Shown here one piece after another: positions 43,291 to 51,202 of a DNA stretch of 64,000 bases. A program made the position numbers and the translations under genes. Numbering within the stretch: the first letter of the stretch is position 1; every line of letters begins with the position of its first letter. The notes below the pieces were generated by a model that saw only the letters and a program-made list of their open reading frames with translations, was not told the DNA's origin and did no database searches. Source of the DNA: Verrucomicrobiota bacterium (GTDB taxonomy: Bacteria > Verrucomicrobiota > Verrucomicrobiia > JABWAM01); contig JAHFSY010000012.1 of NCBI GenBank assembly GCA_023269615.1, positions 25,215-89,214 of the forward strand. The letters run 5' to 3'.

Positions 43291-44445
43291 TTGGCTCTTG
43301 ATCAAAAGCCATCCGTGAAAGTCACATCTGAAATCAAGAACGCCCTGGAAGCCGGAAGTGCCGGCGACCTCAATGCAGTTCAACGCCTCATCCGCAAGAA
43401 TCCCGATCTGAAGAATGATTCGAGAGTCCTCAACGCGGCGGCTCTCCATGGTCATGCATCCATTGTCAAATTTCTGCTCGAAAGCGGCGCTGATCCCAAC
43501 CAGGAGGTTCTGAGTCACGAGCACTATCGTCCGCTCCACCGTGTCATCGAACACCGGGGTGTGCCCAAAAATCCGGGTCACCTGGAGACGACGCGCTTGT
43601 TGCTGGAGAAGGGCTCCGGACTAGACACCCGTGGAACATGGATGTCGATCACCCCGTTGGCTGTGGCGGGGATGAAAGGAGACCGGGAGTTTATCAAACT
43701 GGTCCTCGCCAAGGATCCCGGCTTGGACATTTATTCTGCGGCGATACTGGCTGACGCCAAAGGCGTTGGACGATTCTTGGAAAAAACTCCATCCCTCGCC
43801 AAAACGAAAGATGTCAATCAGATGACACCGTTGCACTATGCCGCACTCTCCGGTTTGAAAGAAGCCGAGGATCAGGAGAATTTGAGGAAGCTCACCTTGC
43901 TGCTTTTAGAGAACGGTGGGGATCCCAATGCCCGAGAAAACATCGGTCCTTATCCAAAGACCCCTGTTCTTCATTTCACAGCCTGGGGCAACAATTTCGC
44001 TGTCGCAAAAACCTTGCTGGCGAAGGGGGCGAATCCAAATTTTGGATTTGGAAACTGCCTTTGGCATGAACCATTGGACATGGCAGACTTGTTCCTTTCC
44101 CATGGTGCCGACGTCAATTCAGAGGAAAGCCCGGGAGTTCCGCTGCTTCATTCACGCATTCACTGGAACCTGCCGGGCATTTGTTTATGGCTGATCAGGA
44201 ATGGCGCAAATCCCAACGCCGTGGATGGCAAAGGCAACACCGCTTTGCATGTCGCTGCCCGCAAGGGAATCAATGCCAGGGTGATCGAAGCGTTGGTGGA
44301 ACGTGGTGGCAATCTCAAGGCCAAGGATGGATCTGGAAAAACACCACTGGAAATTGCCAGGAAAATGAAAAAGACAAAGACCTCGGAGTTACTTCAAAGT
44401 CTTGAGAGAAACTCCAACATCGCTGGAAAGCGCCGACCGATATGA
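43291..44445 (+). CDS. Ankyrin-repeat protein
   Basis: A 384-residue protein with about eight ankyrin repeats: LNAAALHGHASIVKFLLESG, TPLHYAALSGLKEAEDQE, PVLHFTAWGNNFAVAKTLLA and NTALHVAARKGINARVIEA. No signal peptide is seen. The start is uncertain: TTG at 43291 or GTG at 43315. The second block shows ALDQKPSVKVTSEIKNALEA as the N-terminal cap. Its stop overlaps the ATG of the VOC gene by four bases, so the two are co-translated; a functional link with the VOC protein is not obvious. Confidence 0.8.
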   Translation: MALDQKPSVKVTSEIKNALEAGSAGDLNAVQRLIRKNPDLKNDSRVLNAAALHGHASIVKFLLESGADPNQEVLSHEHYRPLHRVIEHRGVPKNPGHLETTRLLLEKGSGLDTRGTWMSITPLAVAGMKGDREFIKLVLAKDPGLDIYSAAILADAKGVGRFLEKTPSLAKTKDVNQMTPLHYAALSGLKEAEDQENLRKLTLLLLENGGDPNARENIGPYPKTPVLHFTAWGNNFAVAKTLLAKGANPNFGFGNCLWHEPLDMADLFLSHGADVNSEESPGVPLLHSRIHWNLPGICLWLIRNGANPNAVDGKGNTALHVAARKGINARVIEALVERGGNLKAKDGSGKTPLEIARKMKKTKTSELLQSLERNSNIAGKRRPI

Positions 44446-44834
44446 GCACAGCCGCAAAACTCACAGCCAGCGCACCGGTCCTTCTCGTCAAGGATGTCGT
44501 GAAAGCAGCGAACCATTACAGGGATGCGATGGGGTTCAAATACGAGCGGTTTTGGGGTGAGCCGCCTGAGTTTGTGATTCTGAATCGGGACGGAATGTAT
44601 GTGATGCTCAAACAAGCCGGGGATCCGAAGCACGTCATTCCTCACTGGACCGTTTCCGATAAGCTCTGGAACATTTATTTTTGGGTCAACGACGTGGAGG
44701 CCCTCCATGCCGAATTTGTTCGCCGAGGCGCGAAGATTGATTACGAGCTTTGCAATCAGCCCTATGATTGCAGGGAATTCGGAACGCAAGACCTGGATGG
44801 CCACGACATCGGATTTGGCCAACCCATCAAATGA
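44442..44834 (+). CDS. VOC/glyoxalase-family protein
   Basis: A 130-residue vicinal-oxygen-chelate domain made of paired beta-alpha-beta-beta-beta units. The opening APVLLVKDVVKAANHYRDAM and closing DLDGHDIGFGQPIK are typical of bleomycin-resistance/glyoxalase-like members. The canonical metal ligand set is not complete, so it could be a binding protein as easily as an enzyme. It overlaps the ankyrin gene by four bases upstream and a short signal-peptide ORF by four bases downstream. Confidence 0.8.
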   Translation: MSTAAKLTASAPVLLVKDVVKAANHYRDAMGFKYERFWGEPPEFVILNRDGMYVMLKQAGDPKHVIPHWTVSDKLWNIYFWVNDVEALHAEFVRRGAKIDYELCNQPYDCREFGTQDLDGHDIGFGQPIK

Positions 44835-44962
44835 AACGATCCCTTCTGCTTCTCCTGCTGGCGGTTTCGACGTTGCAGGCGTCGGAAGATGGAGTCCCAC
44901 CAACTTTTGGGCTGCTTGCTTCGACATCCACGAATGTGTTTTGCCGGGCATCAAGAATATGA
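44831..44962 (+). CDS. Short signal-peptide-like ORF, possible gene remnant
   Basis: A 43-residue frame beginning MKRSLLLLLLAVSTLQASED, a good signal peptide with an AxA-like cleavage site, then only about 25 residues. Both ends share four bases with neighbours (ATGA at 44831 and at 44959). It may be a tiny exported peptide, or the 5' part of a secreted-protein gene now broken. Confidence 0.35.
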   Translation: MKRSLLLLLLAVSTLQASEDGVPPTFGLLASTSTNVFCRASRI

Positions 44963-45273
44963 ATGTCATTTACATCGCCTACGTCGTGCTATGGCTGGTT
45001 TTCCTTGCTTGTTCCAGACTCGCTCATGGTGGTGTGGTTTTTCTAAACATGCTCTTTATCCTGATAGGGCCGCTATTGGTCGTTGCATCATTTGTTCTGT
45101 TGCCGTTTTCGGTGCGGCAGTTGGCGCATGCCAGGAAAAAAAAGAACCGAATGCAGATTGCAGTCTGCGTGTTTATTTCTATTTTGGCCGGGGCTGTTGT
45201 TCTTTATGCCTGCATACGCCTGTTTCCGACATTTGTAGATATGGAGCTGAGAGCCTTTGGTAGACGGCTGTAG
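44959..45273 (+). CDS. Small integral membrane protein
   Basis: A 104-residue protein with three predicted membrane helices (MNVIYIAYVVLWLVFLACSR, then VVFLNMLFILIGPLLVVASF, then VCVFISILAGAVVLYACIRL) and a Lys/Arg-rich loop RKKKNRM. No family is recognised. Its ATG overlaps the stop of the preceding short ORF; longer upstream readings in this frame run through the VOC gene and are unlikely. Confidence 0.5.
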   Translation: MNVIYIAYVVLWLVFLACSRLAHGGVVFLNMLFILIGPLLVVASFVLLPFSVRQLAHARKKKNRMQIAVCVFISILAGAVVLYACIRLFPTFVDMELRAFGRRL

Positions 45274-45274
45274 A

Positions 45275-45339
45275 GACTCGTCACGGACTGCTCGCCCATG
45301 ACTCCGCTTCGCAGAGCCGGTCCATGGCCGTGACGAGTC
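45275..45339. repeat. Inverted repeat after the small membrane gene
   Basis: Perfect 12-base arms GACTCGTCACGG (45275-45286) and CCGTGACGAGTC (45328-45339) enclose 41 bases. There is no T-run, so this is not a simple intrinsic terminator. Confidence 0.7.
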
Positions 45340-45412
45340 GAATGATCCTGTGCGAAGCCGAAGGCTGAGTCGAACGGGCCGCCTTGCCGAAGCGGGCGCG
45401 TGCAGGCGGGCG

Positions 45413-45913
45413 CTACGGCGGAGTAATTTTGGTTTCTTCCAGGGGCACGCTCATCGTCCCGGCCAGCTCCCGTGCGAATGCGACGACGTCTTCCGGCGCC
45501 TCGTCGCTGAAGATGGTCATTGAGCGTGCAAAGATGACGTCCCCCTCGTGGGGCACGATCTTGATGAGCGCCAGGCGCGAGCTTTTAGCTCTCTTGACAG
45601 CGAGAACAACCTTATTGACGGCAGAGAATGGAAACGTCCGTTCCTTCAGGATGATGCCCAGCAGTCTCATTGTCTGAGTCACCGTGTGTGCGACAGGGTC
45701 CAGAATAATCCTCGGGACGACGAGGAATATGGCCGCTCCCACGCCCAGGAAGAACGTTGCGAGCGCGACCAAGCCCCATTTTTCAGCGACGGTGCCGCTG
45801 GGTGTCAGGGCAAATGGAACCAGACAAGCGACGCCCATCCCGCCGGTTACAAGTGCGCCGAGCAGTCTTGTCCCGGTGGACGTGACGTTGAAGGTCGTCT
45901 TCTGTTGGATCAT
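45413..45913 (-). CDS. Hypothetical membrane protein
   Basis: A 166-residue protein with two N-terminal membrane helices (about 16-37 and 44-65) and a soluble C-terminal beta-rich domain (VVPRIILDPVAHTVTQTMRL, then FPFSAVNKVVLAVKR). The layout resembles small PH-like (bPH2) membrane proteins, but this is only a shape argument. It has no operon partner. Confidence 0.6.
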   Translation of the reverse strand: MIQQKTTFNVTSTGTRLLGALVTGGMGVACLVPFALTPSGTVAEKWGLVALATFFLGVGAAIFLVVPRIILDPVAHTVTQTMRLLGIILKERTFPFSAVNKVVLAVKRAKSSRLALIKIVPHEGDVIFARSMTIFSDEAPEDVVAFARELAGTMSVPLEETKITPP

Positions 45914-46131
45914 ATGAAACCCTCCATGTCAGCACGCGCCGCAGTTTTCAAATGGATGATGAAAAATTGCTTTCCACGAGGGGAAAACCATGGCGTCTGT
46001 TTTTTGGAATGTCCAGTCACTGGAGGGGAACATCTAAATCCGCCGCAAGGCATCCATCGTCCGCAATCAGGAAACGATTTGGTTCCAAGCCGGAATCGTC
46101 CGCGCTACCAGCGGATACAATGGGTGACATC

Positions 46132-46512
46132 TTATGACTGCGATTCCGGAAATTCAGCTACAAATGCAGCTTCCACCAACATTCCAACCTGTAAATCGAC
46201 CCCATAAGCGCGACGGTTTGGGGTGTGAGTGCCAAAGTACTCACGATAGACTTGATTGACTTCCGGAATGTCCCGGACCACATGCTGCAAATAAAGCCGC
46301 GCCGAACAAATGTGATTTTTATTCAGGCCCGCCTGAGCCAGAAGACCATCCAATTGCTTGAAGATTTCCCGCATCTCGGCAGCCGCCCCGCCAGGCACAG
46401 GTGCGTTTGACCCGTCGGGAATTCCCGTCACCACTGCTTCAAAGATTTTTCCCTGATAGACGACTGCGGAACAAATCGGAAAATCGGAGCTGACGTCGAT
46501 AAATTTCATCAT
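46132..46512 (-). CDS. RidA/YjgF family protein
   Basis: A 126-residue protein of the short RidA type: CSAVVYQGKIFEAVVTGIPD, EIFKQLDGLLAQAGLNKNHI, CSARLYLQHVVRDIPEVNQV and a C-terminal VGMLVEAAFVAEF. The canonical Arg of active RidA lies in the CxARLYL region; here SARLYL is kept, so imine/enamine deaminase activity is plausible. It is a paralogue of the longer protein at 1655 and is monocistronic. Confidence 0.85.
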   Translation of the reverse strand: MMKFIDVSSDFPICSAVVYQGKIFEAVVTGIPDGSNAPVPGGAAAEMREIFKQLDGLLAQAGLNKNHICSARLYLQHVVRDIPEVNQVYREYFGTHTPNRRAYGVDLQVGMLVEAAFVAEFPESQS

Positions 46513-46671
46513 TCAAGAATACATCCCGATGACGAAATTTAAAATCTCAAAAGCGCAGCTGGAGGTCGTCCAGAGGGCTACGCTGGTTCGTTCCTGCGTC
46601 TCACTCTTTGGTTTGGGTTGGCCGATAAAATAGTTGATCCGGGAGTTCCACGTCGGTCTAATTTTGAGTGG

Positions 46672-47919
46672 ATGCAAAACCTCATTGTTGAAAAACCGTA
46701 TGTCCCGGTACCGCCCCATCGAGGTGGAATCTGGCCGGCGCTTCTGTCGCTCTATCTGCCCCGGTTGCTGCGCAAGACTTATGGTGTCGAGAAGGTTGAA
46801 TGCGTCCATGCGGATCGGCTCCGCGATTCCATCGCCGCCGGGCATGGAGTGCTCCTGGCCCCGAATCATTGCCGCGACGAGGATCCGATGACGCTTGGAA
46901 TTTTGTCAGGATGTGTCGGGAAACCATTTTTCGTGATGGCAAGCGCGCATCTGTTCTTTCAATCAAAAATGCAAACCTTCCTCCTGCGCCGCGCGGGCGC
47001 GTTCAGTATTTTTCGTGAAGGAATTGACCGTGCCGCATTGACCACGGCCATTGACATCCTCGAGCGGGCGGAGCGGCCGCTGGTTGTTTTCCCCGAGGGT
47101 TTCATCGCGCGCACCAACGACAAACTCAACGAACTGATGGAAGGCACCGCGATGATGGCGCGCTCGGCGGCCAAAAAACGCGCGAAGATGGAACCGCCTA
47201 AAAAAGTCGTCATCCATCCGGTGGCCCTCCGCTATCGTTTTGTCGGGGATATCGAAGCCGCCTCAAATCAGATGCTCGATGAAATCGAATCACGACTTTC
47301 ATGGCGGCCAAACAAGCATCTCTCCATCTATGAACGCACGGTGAAAGTGGGCGCGGCCCTGCTGACGCTCAAGGAATTGGAAATCCTGGGACAACCCCGG
47401 CAGGGGGAAATCTGGCAGCGGTTGCAGGGCCTGATCGATGCCCTGCTCTCGCCGCTCGAAAACGAATGGGTCGAGTCCAAACACGATGGGACGGTCAATG
47501 CCCGGGTGAAGCGTCTCCGGACAGCCATCATCCCTGACCTGGTCAAGGGAGACATCGACGAGCCCGAGCGGGAGCGGCGATGGAAGCAACTCGGCGACGT
47601 TTACCTCGCGATGCAGCTGTTTCATTATCCACCCGATTATGTGAAGTCGAAGGATTCAGCCCAGCGCATTTTTGAGACTCTCGAACGGTTTGAAGAGGAT
47701 TTGACTGACAAGGTTCGTGTCCACGGGCCGATCAGCGCGACGATCACCGTGGGTGAAGCGATCGAGGTAAGTCCCGAGCGGGATCGGCACAGTCATGTTG
47801 ATCCGGTCCTTCAACAGATTGAACAGCAACTCAAGCACATGCTGGGCTTGCAGGAGGACGCGGCTGCGCAGGCGGCCACCGGGCAGTCATCGCGCAATGC
47901 TCCACCAGTGCAAAATTGA
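46672..47919 (+). CDS. PlsC-like acyltransferase with long C-terminal extension
   Basis: A 415-residue 1-acylglycerol-phosphate-acyltransferase-type protein. The HxxxxD motif is NHCRDEDP, motif II GAFSIFREG, motif III FPEGFIARTND and motif IV VVIHPVALRY. The acyltransferase domain covers about 20-210; the remaining 200 residues are helical and charged with no recognised domain. I prefer the ATG of MQNLIVEKPYV to an upstream TTG. It lies three bases before the PAP2-like gene, so the two form a lipid-remodelling pair in one operon. Acceptor lipid unknown. Confidence 0.8.
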   Translation: MQNLIVEKPYVPVPPHRGGIWPALLSLYLPRLLRKTYGVEKVECVHADRLRDSIAAGHGVLLAPNHCRDEDPMTLGILSGCVGKPFFVMASAHLFFQSKMQTFLLRRAGAFSIFREGIDRAALTTAIDILERAERPLVVFPEGFIARTNDKLNELMEGTAMMARSAAKKRAKMEPPKKVVIHPVALRYRFVGDIEAASNQMLDEIESRLSWRPNKHLSIYERTVKVGAALLTLKELEILGQPRQGEIWQRLQGLIDALLSPLENEWVESKHDGTVNARVKRLRTAIIPDLVKGDIDEPERERRWKQLGDVYLAMQLFHYPPDYVKSKDSAQRIFETLERFEEDLTDKVRVHGPISATITVGEAIEVSPERDRHSHVDPVLQQIEQQLKHMLGLQEDAAAQAATGQSSRNAPPVQN

Positions 47920-47921
47920 CC

Positions 47922-48587
47922 ATGCAAAGCTGGACCACCATTGGAGTGCGCGTTGCAGTGATCGTCATTGGATTGGGAATATGGTTCCTGACACAGGCGC
48001 TCCTGGGCAAGCGTGCGCAGACCCCGACATCCACCGGCAGCATCAGCGATGGTTTTCATGATCTCACCGCGGGATGGAATCGCTGGTTATTGGAACACAC
48101 AGCTCAAGCCAACATGTTGCTGATTGTCAGCTCGCTCGTCATTGACCTGCTTGGACTGTATTTGCTTGGCTCCGCGATTTTCGGCGCGACCTTTCAGCCC
48201 TTCGTCGGATTAATGATGCTCTTTTCGTTGCGCCAGATTTGCCAGGCATTTTGCCCATTGCCTTTGCCCAAGGGAATGATCTGGAGAAAACCCGGTTTTC
48301 CAACCATCCTGGTGACCTACGGCACGTCGAATGACTTGTTTTTTTCAGGGCACACCGCGATTGCCGTGTTCGGGGTCATGTGCCTTGTCTCCGCTTTCGG
48401 GCCGGTCGGCGTGGTGCTGGGCATGGCCGTCGCGGTTTTCGAAATGGTGGCCGTGCTACTTCTGCGCGCGCATTACACCCTGGATGTTTTTACCGGTGTG
48501 ATTGCGGCACTGTACGTCCATCACCTCTCTGAGAAGGTGTCGCCGACTGTTGATCAGTGGCTCGTGCACATCGCGTCCTGGCTTTGA
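47922..48587 (+). CDS. PAP2_C (sphingomyelin-synthase-like) membrane protein
   Basis: A 221-residue protein with about six membrane helices. Two motifs carry the phosphatase/transferase triad typical of sphingomyelin-synthase-like proteins: FFSGHT with His144 and RAHYTLDVF with His184 and Asp188. Related eukaryotic enzymes move a phosphocholine or phosphoethanolamine head group between lipids; bacterial members are mostly uncharacterised. It directly follows the acyltransferase gene, which supports a role in membrane lipid assembly. Substrate is inference only. Confidence 0.7.
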   Translation: MQSWTTIGVRVAVIVIGLGIWFLTQALLGKRAQTPTSTGSISDGFHDLTAGWNRWLLEHTAQANMLLIVSSLVIDLLGLYLLGSAIFGATFQPFVGLMMLFSLRQICQAFCPLPLPKGMIWRKPGFPTILVTYGTSNDLFFSGHTAIAVFGVMCLVSAFGPVGVVLGMAVAVFEMVAVLLLRAHYTLDVFTGVIAALYVHHLSEKVSPTVDQWLVHIASWL

Positions 48588-48602
48588 TTGTTTGTGTCTC
48601 CC

Positions 48603-48678
48603 GCTTTCGCTCTTTGAGCTCGGCCTGGTTGCGCCAACTGAAGATTGATCTCAAATTTCAAATCTGAAATCTCAAATA
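48603..48678. repeat. Family H repeat copy 2 with a TCAAAT-type triple repeat
   Basis: GCTTTCGCTCTTTGAGCTCG to AACTGAAGATTG (48603-48647) matches the element after tRNA-Glu with about seven changes, and is followed by TCAAATTTCAAATCTGAAAT-type iterations (48652-48678) reaching the stop of the prepilin gene. Confidence 0.6.
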
Positions 48679-49199
48679 CCCTTGACGTGTCCGTCGCCGA
48701 AAAGGACGTTTTTGCTCAGCGGGCCGCCCTGGTCGTTGTGGACGTTGTCGTAATCCCATAGCATCGTGGCCTTCTCGGGTGGACGTGCGAAGATCCATGC
48801 CTTGGGGACGTCAATGAGGTCGTTGCTGTAGGGGTAACACCATTCGTAGCTGGCGCCCTCGCTCGGCCAGCGGGTGGAGTCTTTCGGGCACTGAAACACC
48901 TTTTCGTTGTTGCTGACATGCTTGAACAGGACGTCGTGCAGCCTGGGGAGTGGGTTTGCGGGATCGACCGGGTTGCTGGGCAGGGGCTCGACGGCGGGCA
49001 GTCGCTGGTTGTTTTCCTGCGCGTACAGGTTGAGGGCGACACCCAGTTGATGGAGCTGTTCCGCGCATTGCGCAGCACGTGCGCGTCCCCGCATCTGGTT
49101 CACGACGGGCATGAGCATGGAGGCGAGAATCCCGATGATGGCGATCACCACAAGCAATTCAATGAGCGTGAAGGCATGCGCAATCTTGGGAGTTTTCAT
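48672..49199 (-). CDS. Prepilin-type protein (type II secretion/pseudopilin-like)
   Basis: A 175-residue pseudopilin-like protein with [20 protein letters not shown] starting near residue 10, a short leader as in classic pseudopilins, and a C-terminal [12 protein letters not shown] of the DGH-ending class typical of this phylum. Paired Cys (AQCAEQL and FQCPKDS) may form a disulfide. Its ATG overlaps the stop of the STN-like gene by four bases, so the two are co-translated. The companion with an STN-like region suggests a shared secretion or surface structure. Confidence 0.85.
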   Translation of the reverse strand: MKTPKIAHAFTLIELLVVIAIIGILASMLMPVVNQMRGRARAAQCAEQLHQLGVALNLYAQENNQRLPAVEPLPSNPVDPANPLPRLHDVLFKHVSNNEKVFQCPKDSTRWPSEGASYEWCYPYSNDLIDVPKAWIFARPPEKATMLWDYDNVHNDQGGPLSKNVLFGDGHVKGI

Positions 49200-50230
49200 T
49201 TTCCAGCCTGGCTTCCGTGTGCCTTGGCAAACTTTTGGTAGCGTTGCACGCGCTGCTCGGGCGTGAGATTCTTGATGCGGCTGAGAGCACGATTGTCATA
49301 GCGTTCCTGCGCCTTGCCGTTGGCAGCCATCTCCGCCATGCGCCTCTGCCGTTCCTCGGGCGAGAGGGTGGCGAATTCGGCCATTCGCTTCTGGCGCTCA
49401 TCGCGCGCCTGCTGGTATTGCTGCTGCTGGTCCGGGGGAAGGAGCGCGATTTGCTTCTCCATCATCTGTTCGCGCGCTTCACGCCGGGCGGCGCGTGCCT
49501 CGCGTGAAGCGTCGTCGGCAGAACTGGGCCTTGCGGAATCCCCGTCATCGCGGTTCCAATTCCGCATCATCGCCATGCCATCGCCGCGGTTGGAAGTGCG
49601 GAAGTGGCAGGCCAGCTCAAGGTTGTAATTCACGGCTTGAGCCAGCTTTGCAACCGTGGCTTCGGGCGTGGGTTCGTTGATCGTCAGGTTGAGCATCGGA
49701 TGCACACCTTCTTCGGGGGCGAGCACGATGGGAGTCCGTATCCGGAGCGCGATTTCAAGCGCGGCGGTTTCCCTGTCCTTGTTCTTGATGTCGAAACTCA
49801 GTTGTGGTGGCGCATTGGTGATGCTCTCGGCAAACATGGTGGCGCCGAAAACGTTTCCCCCTCCGCCAGCGCTGGTGAGGAGAAAGGGAGGGCCTTGCTC
49901 GCTGACGTTGTTGCGCAACGTCTGGATTGCCGAGTCCGTGCGGCCCATGAGGAAGAGCTTCTGCCAGCGCCCATCCGTCTGCTCAGCAAGAATGTTCAGG
50001 GCCTGGTCGAGCGTGACGCGGTGGAACTGGACGGTGACCTTGCCTGTTGTGTTGGTGGAGGCGAGGACAGGAACTCCCGACTGGCGCGAGACTTCCTTGA
50101 GGACGGGAAGGATCTCGGCGTTCGTGACATCGAGCGTGATGAGATGACGATTCTTCCACCAGTCCGTGAGCTGGACGGCGGCAAAGCAGGAGATGACGAG
50201 AAAGAGGACGATCCAGTAGGAGCGACGCAT
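49196..50230 (-). CDS. STN-domain-like protein with Arg/Glu-rich C-terminus
   Basis: A 344-residue protein: one N-terminal membrane anchor (about 4-22), then a secretin/TonB short N-terminal-like fold (about 30-85, [20 protein letters not shown] and [18 protein letters not shown]) and a second beta-alpha domain (about 130-215). The last 120 residues are low-complexity coiled coil ([20 protein letters not shown] and [19 protein letters not shown]). STN-like folds occur at the periplasmic end of secretins and TonB receptors. It is translationally coupled to the prepilin gene. Function is not known beyond probable periplasmic assembly role. Confidence 0.6.
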   Translation of the reverse strand: MRRSYWIVLFLVISCFAAVQLTDWWKNRHLITLDVTNAEILPVLKEVSRQSGVPVLASTNTTGKVTVQFHRVTLDQALNILAEQTDGRWQKLFLMGRTDSAIQTLRNNVSEQGPPFLLTSAGGGGNVFGATMFAESITNAPPQLSFDIKNKDRETAALEIALRIRTPIVLAPEEGVHPMLNLTINEPTPEATVAKLAQAVNYNLELACHFRTSNRGDGMAMMRNWNRDDGDSARPSSADDASREARAARREAREQMMEKQIALLPPDQQQQYQQARDERQKRMAEFATLSPEERQRRMAEMAANGKAQERYDNRALSRIKNLTPEQRVQRYQKFAKAHGSQAGK

Positions 50231-50290
50231 GGGGGATAGAACACCAAAGGGAGGAGGAAGTTACGAGGCAGAAATCGGAGGCCGATCGGA

Positions 50291-50317
50291 GGCCAAACTC
50301 TTGCGAGTTCGGCTACA
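50291..50317. repeat. Family D hairpin, copy 2
   Basis: GGCCAAACTCTTGCGAGTTC followed by GGCTACA. The inverse orientation of the 38528 copy, and the same sequence as 51177-51202. Lies between the STN-like gene and mazE. Confidence 0.75.
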
Positions 50318-50339
50318 TTCTGAAAAGTACTTGCTTGAT

Positions 50340-50358
50340 GTATCTTTATTGTAGATAC
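50340..50358. promoter_or_regulatory. Predicted operator of mazEF
   Basis: Six-base inverted arms GTATCT (50340-50345) and AGATAC (50353-50358) with a seven-base spacer lie eight bases before the mazE ATG. MazE-type antitoxins usually autoregulate from such sites; binding here is inference. Confidence 0.5.
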
Positions 50359-50365
50359 TTCTGGC

Positions 50366-50608
50366 ATGGAGACGAAAATTCAGCGTTGGGGCAACAGTCT
50401 TGCGGTCCGCATCCCGGGTCCGTTCGCGCGTGAGATTCACCTGGGCGAGGGCTCCCGGGCTTCGATTGTGCTCCGGAACGGGAGCCTCGTCGTCCGTCCA
50501 TCCAAGGCATCTTCGGTCAAGCTGGAACGCCTTCTGGCGAAGGTGAAGCCAGACCAATTGTATGGCGAGATCGGGACGGGACGCGCGGTGGGGCGTGAAG
50601 CATGGTGA
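50366..50608 (+). CDS. mazE: MazE-like antitoxin (AbrB fold)
   Basis: An 80-residue SpoVT/AbrB-type protein: METKIQRWGNSLAVRIPGPF is the swapped-hairpin DNA-binding half, and the C-terminal KASSVKLERLLAKVKPDQLY would wrap the toxin. It overlaps the toxin gene by seven bases, the usual type II toxin-antitoxin layout. It represses the pair and neutralises MazF. Confidence 0.9.
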   Translation: METKIQRWGNSLAVRIPGPFAREIHLGEGSRASIVLRNGSLVVRPSKASSVKLERLLAKVKPDQLYGEIGTGRAVGREAW

Positions 50609-50955
50609 GTCCACATCATGGTGATTGGGCGCCCGAGCGCGGGGACATCGTGTGGCTGGATTTTCATCCGCAAGCGGGACACGAACAGGCGGGGCATCGT
50701 CCCGCGCTCGTGATTTCCCAGTCGGCGTACAACCGGACGGTTGGCCTGGCTTTGTTCTGTCCCATTACAAGCCGGGCCAAGGGCTATCCGTTCGAGGTGT
50801 CACTCCCCGCCGGGCACAAGGTGCGCGGAGTCGTGCTCGCGGACCAGGTGAAGAGTCTGGACTGGCGGATGCGAAAAGCCGCGCCTGTGTCGCGCGTATC
50901 GGCCCCGGTGATCAAGGAGGTTCTTGGAAAGCTGGGATTGTTGATTGGGGAATGA
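50602..50955 (+). CDS. mazF: MazF-like endoribonuclease toxin
   Basis: A 117-residue PemK/MazF SH3-barrel toxin: PERGDIVWLDFHPQAGHEQA carries the GD[IV]xW start and the QxGHEQ[AS]GxRP active loop, followed by CPITSRAKGYPFEVSL and GVVLADQVKSLDWR. The catalytic Arg (GHRPAL) and Thr (PITS) are present, so it looks intact. It would cut single-stranded mRNA at a short motif that cannot be predicted. Antitoxin encoded just upstream. Confidence 0.92.
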   Translation: MVSPHHGDWAPERGDIVWLDFHPQAGHEQAGHRPALVISQSAYNRTVGLALFCPITSRAKGYPFEVSLPAGHKVRGVVLADQVKSLDWRMRKAAPVSRVSAPVIKEVLGKLGLLIGE

Positions 50956-51082
50956 TCCCTCGATCCCGTGGACACGGCGGAGAGGCCGTCTCAGAACTCC
51001 GGTTTCAAAAAAAGCGAAGCTTGTATTTACGTTATGACGCATTTTAATTTTTTACGAGGCATTTGGGATGGTCGATTTCGCC

Positions 51083-51115
51083 CTGTCTCAGAACTTTTTG
51101 CGAGTTCTGAGACAG
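51083..51115. repeat. Perfect hairpin after mazF
   Basis: Thirteen-base arms CTGTCTCAGAACT (51083-51095) and AGTTCTGAGACAG (51103-51115) with a seven-base loop. A partial match to the arm occurs at 50988. It lies in the 243-base gap between mazF and recN, which otherwise shows no gene. Confidence 0.8.
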
Positions 51116-51176
51116 CCTCCGGAGAGTGTCCCTCCGTTGAAGCGGGTCGCCGACGGCGTCGCCTTCCACACGGCAT

Positions 51177-51202
51177 GGCCAAACTCTTGCGAGTTCGGCT
51201 AC
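51177..51202. repeat. Family D hairpin, copy 3, overlapping the recN stop codon
   Basis: GGCCAAACTCTTGCGAGTTC and GGCTAC cover the recN stop codon (minus strand, 51199-51201), so the element could be part of the recN terminator or an insertion at the gene's end. Confidence 0.7.

Noticed and set aside
41286..46600. An integrated genomic island at tRNA-Glu
   Set aside because: Lower GC and accessory genes are suggestive, but there is no integrase and I did not find a second copy of the tRNA 3' end, so I do not annotate an island.
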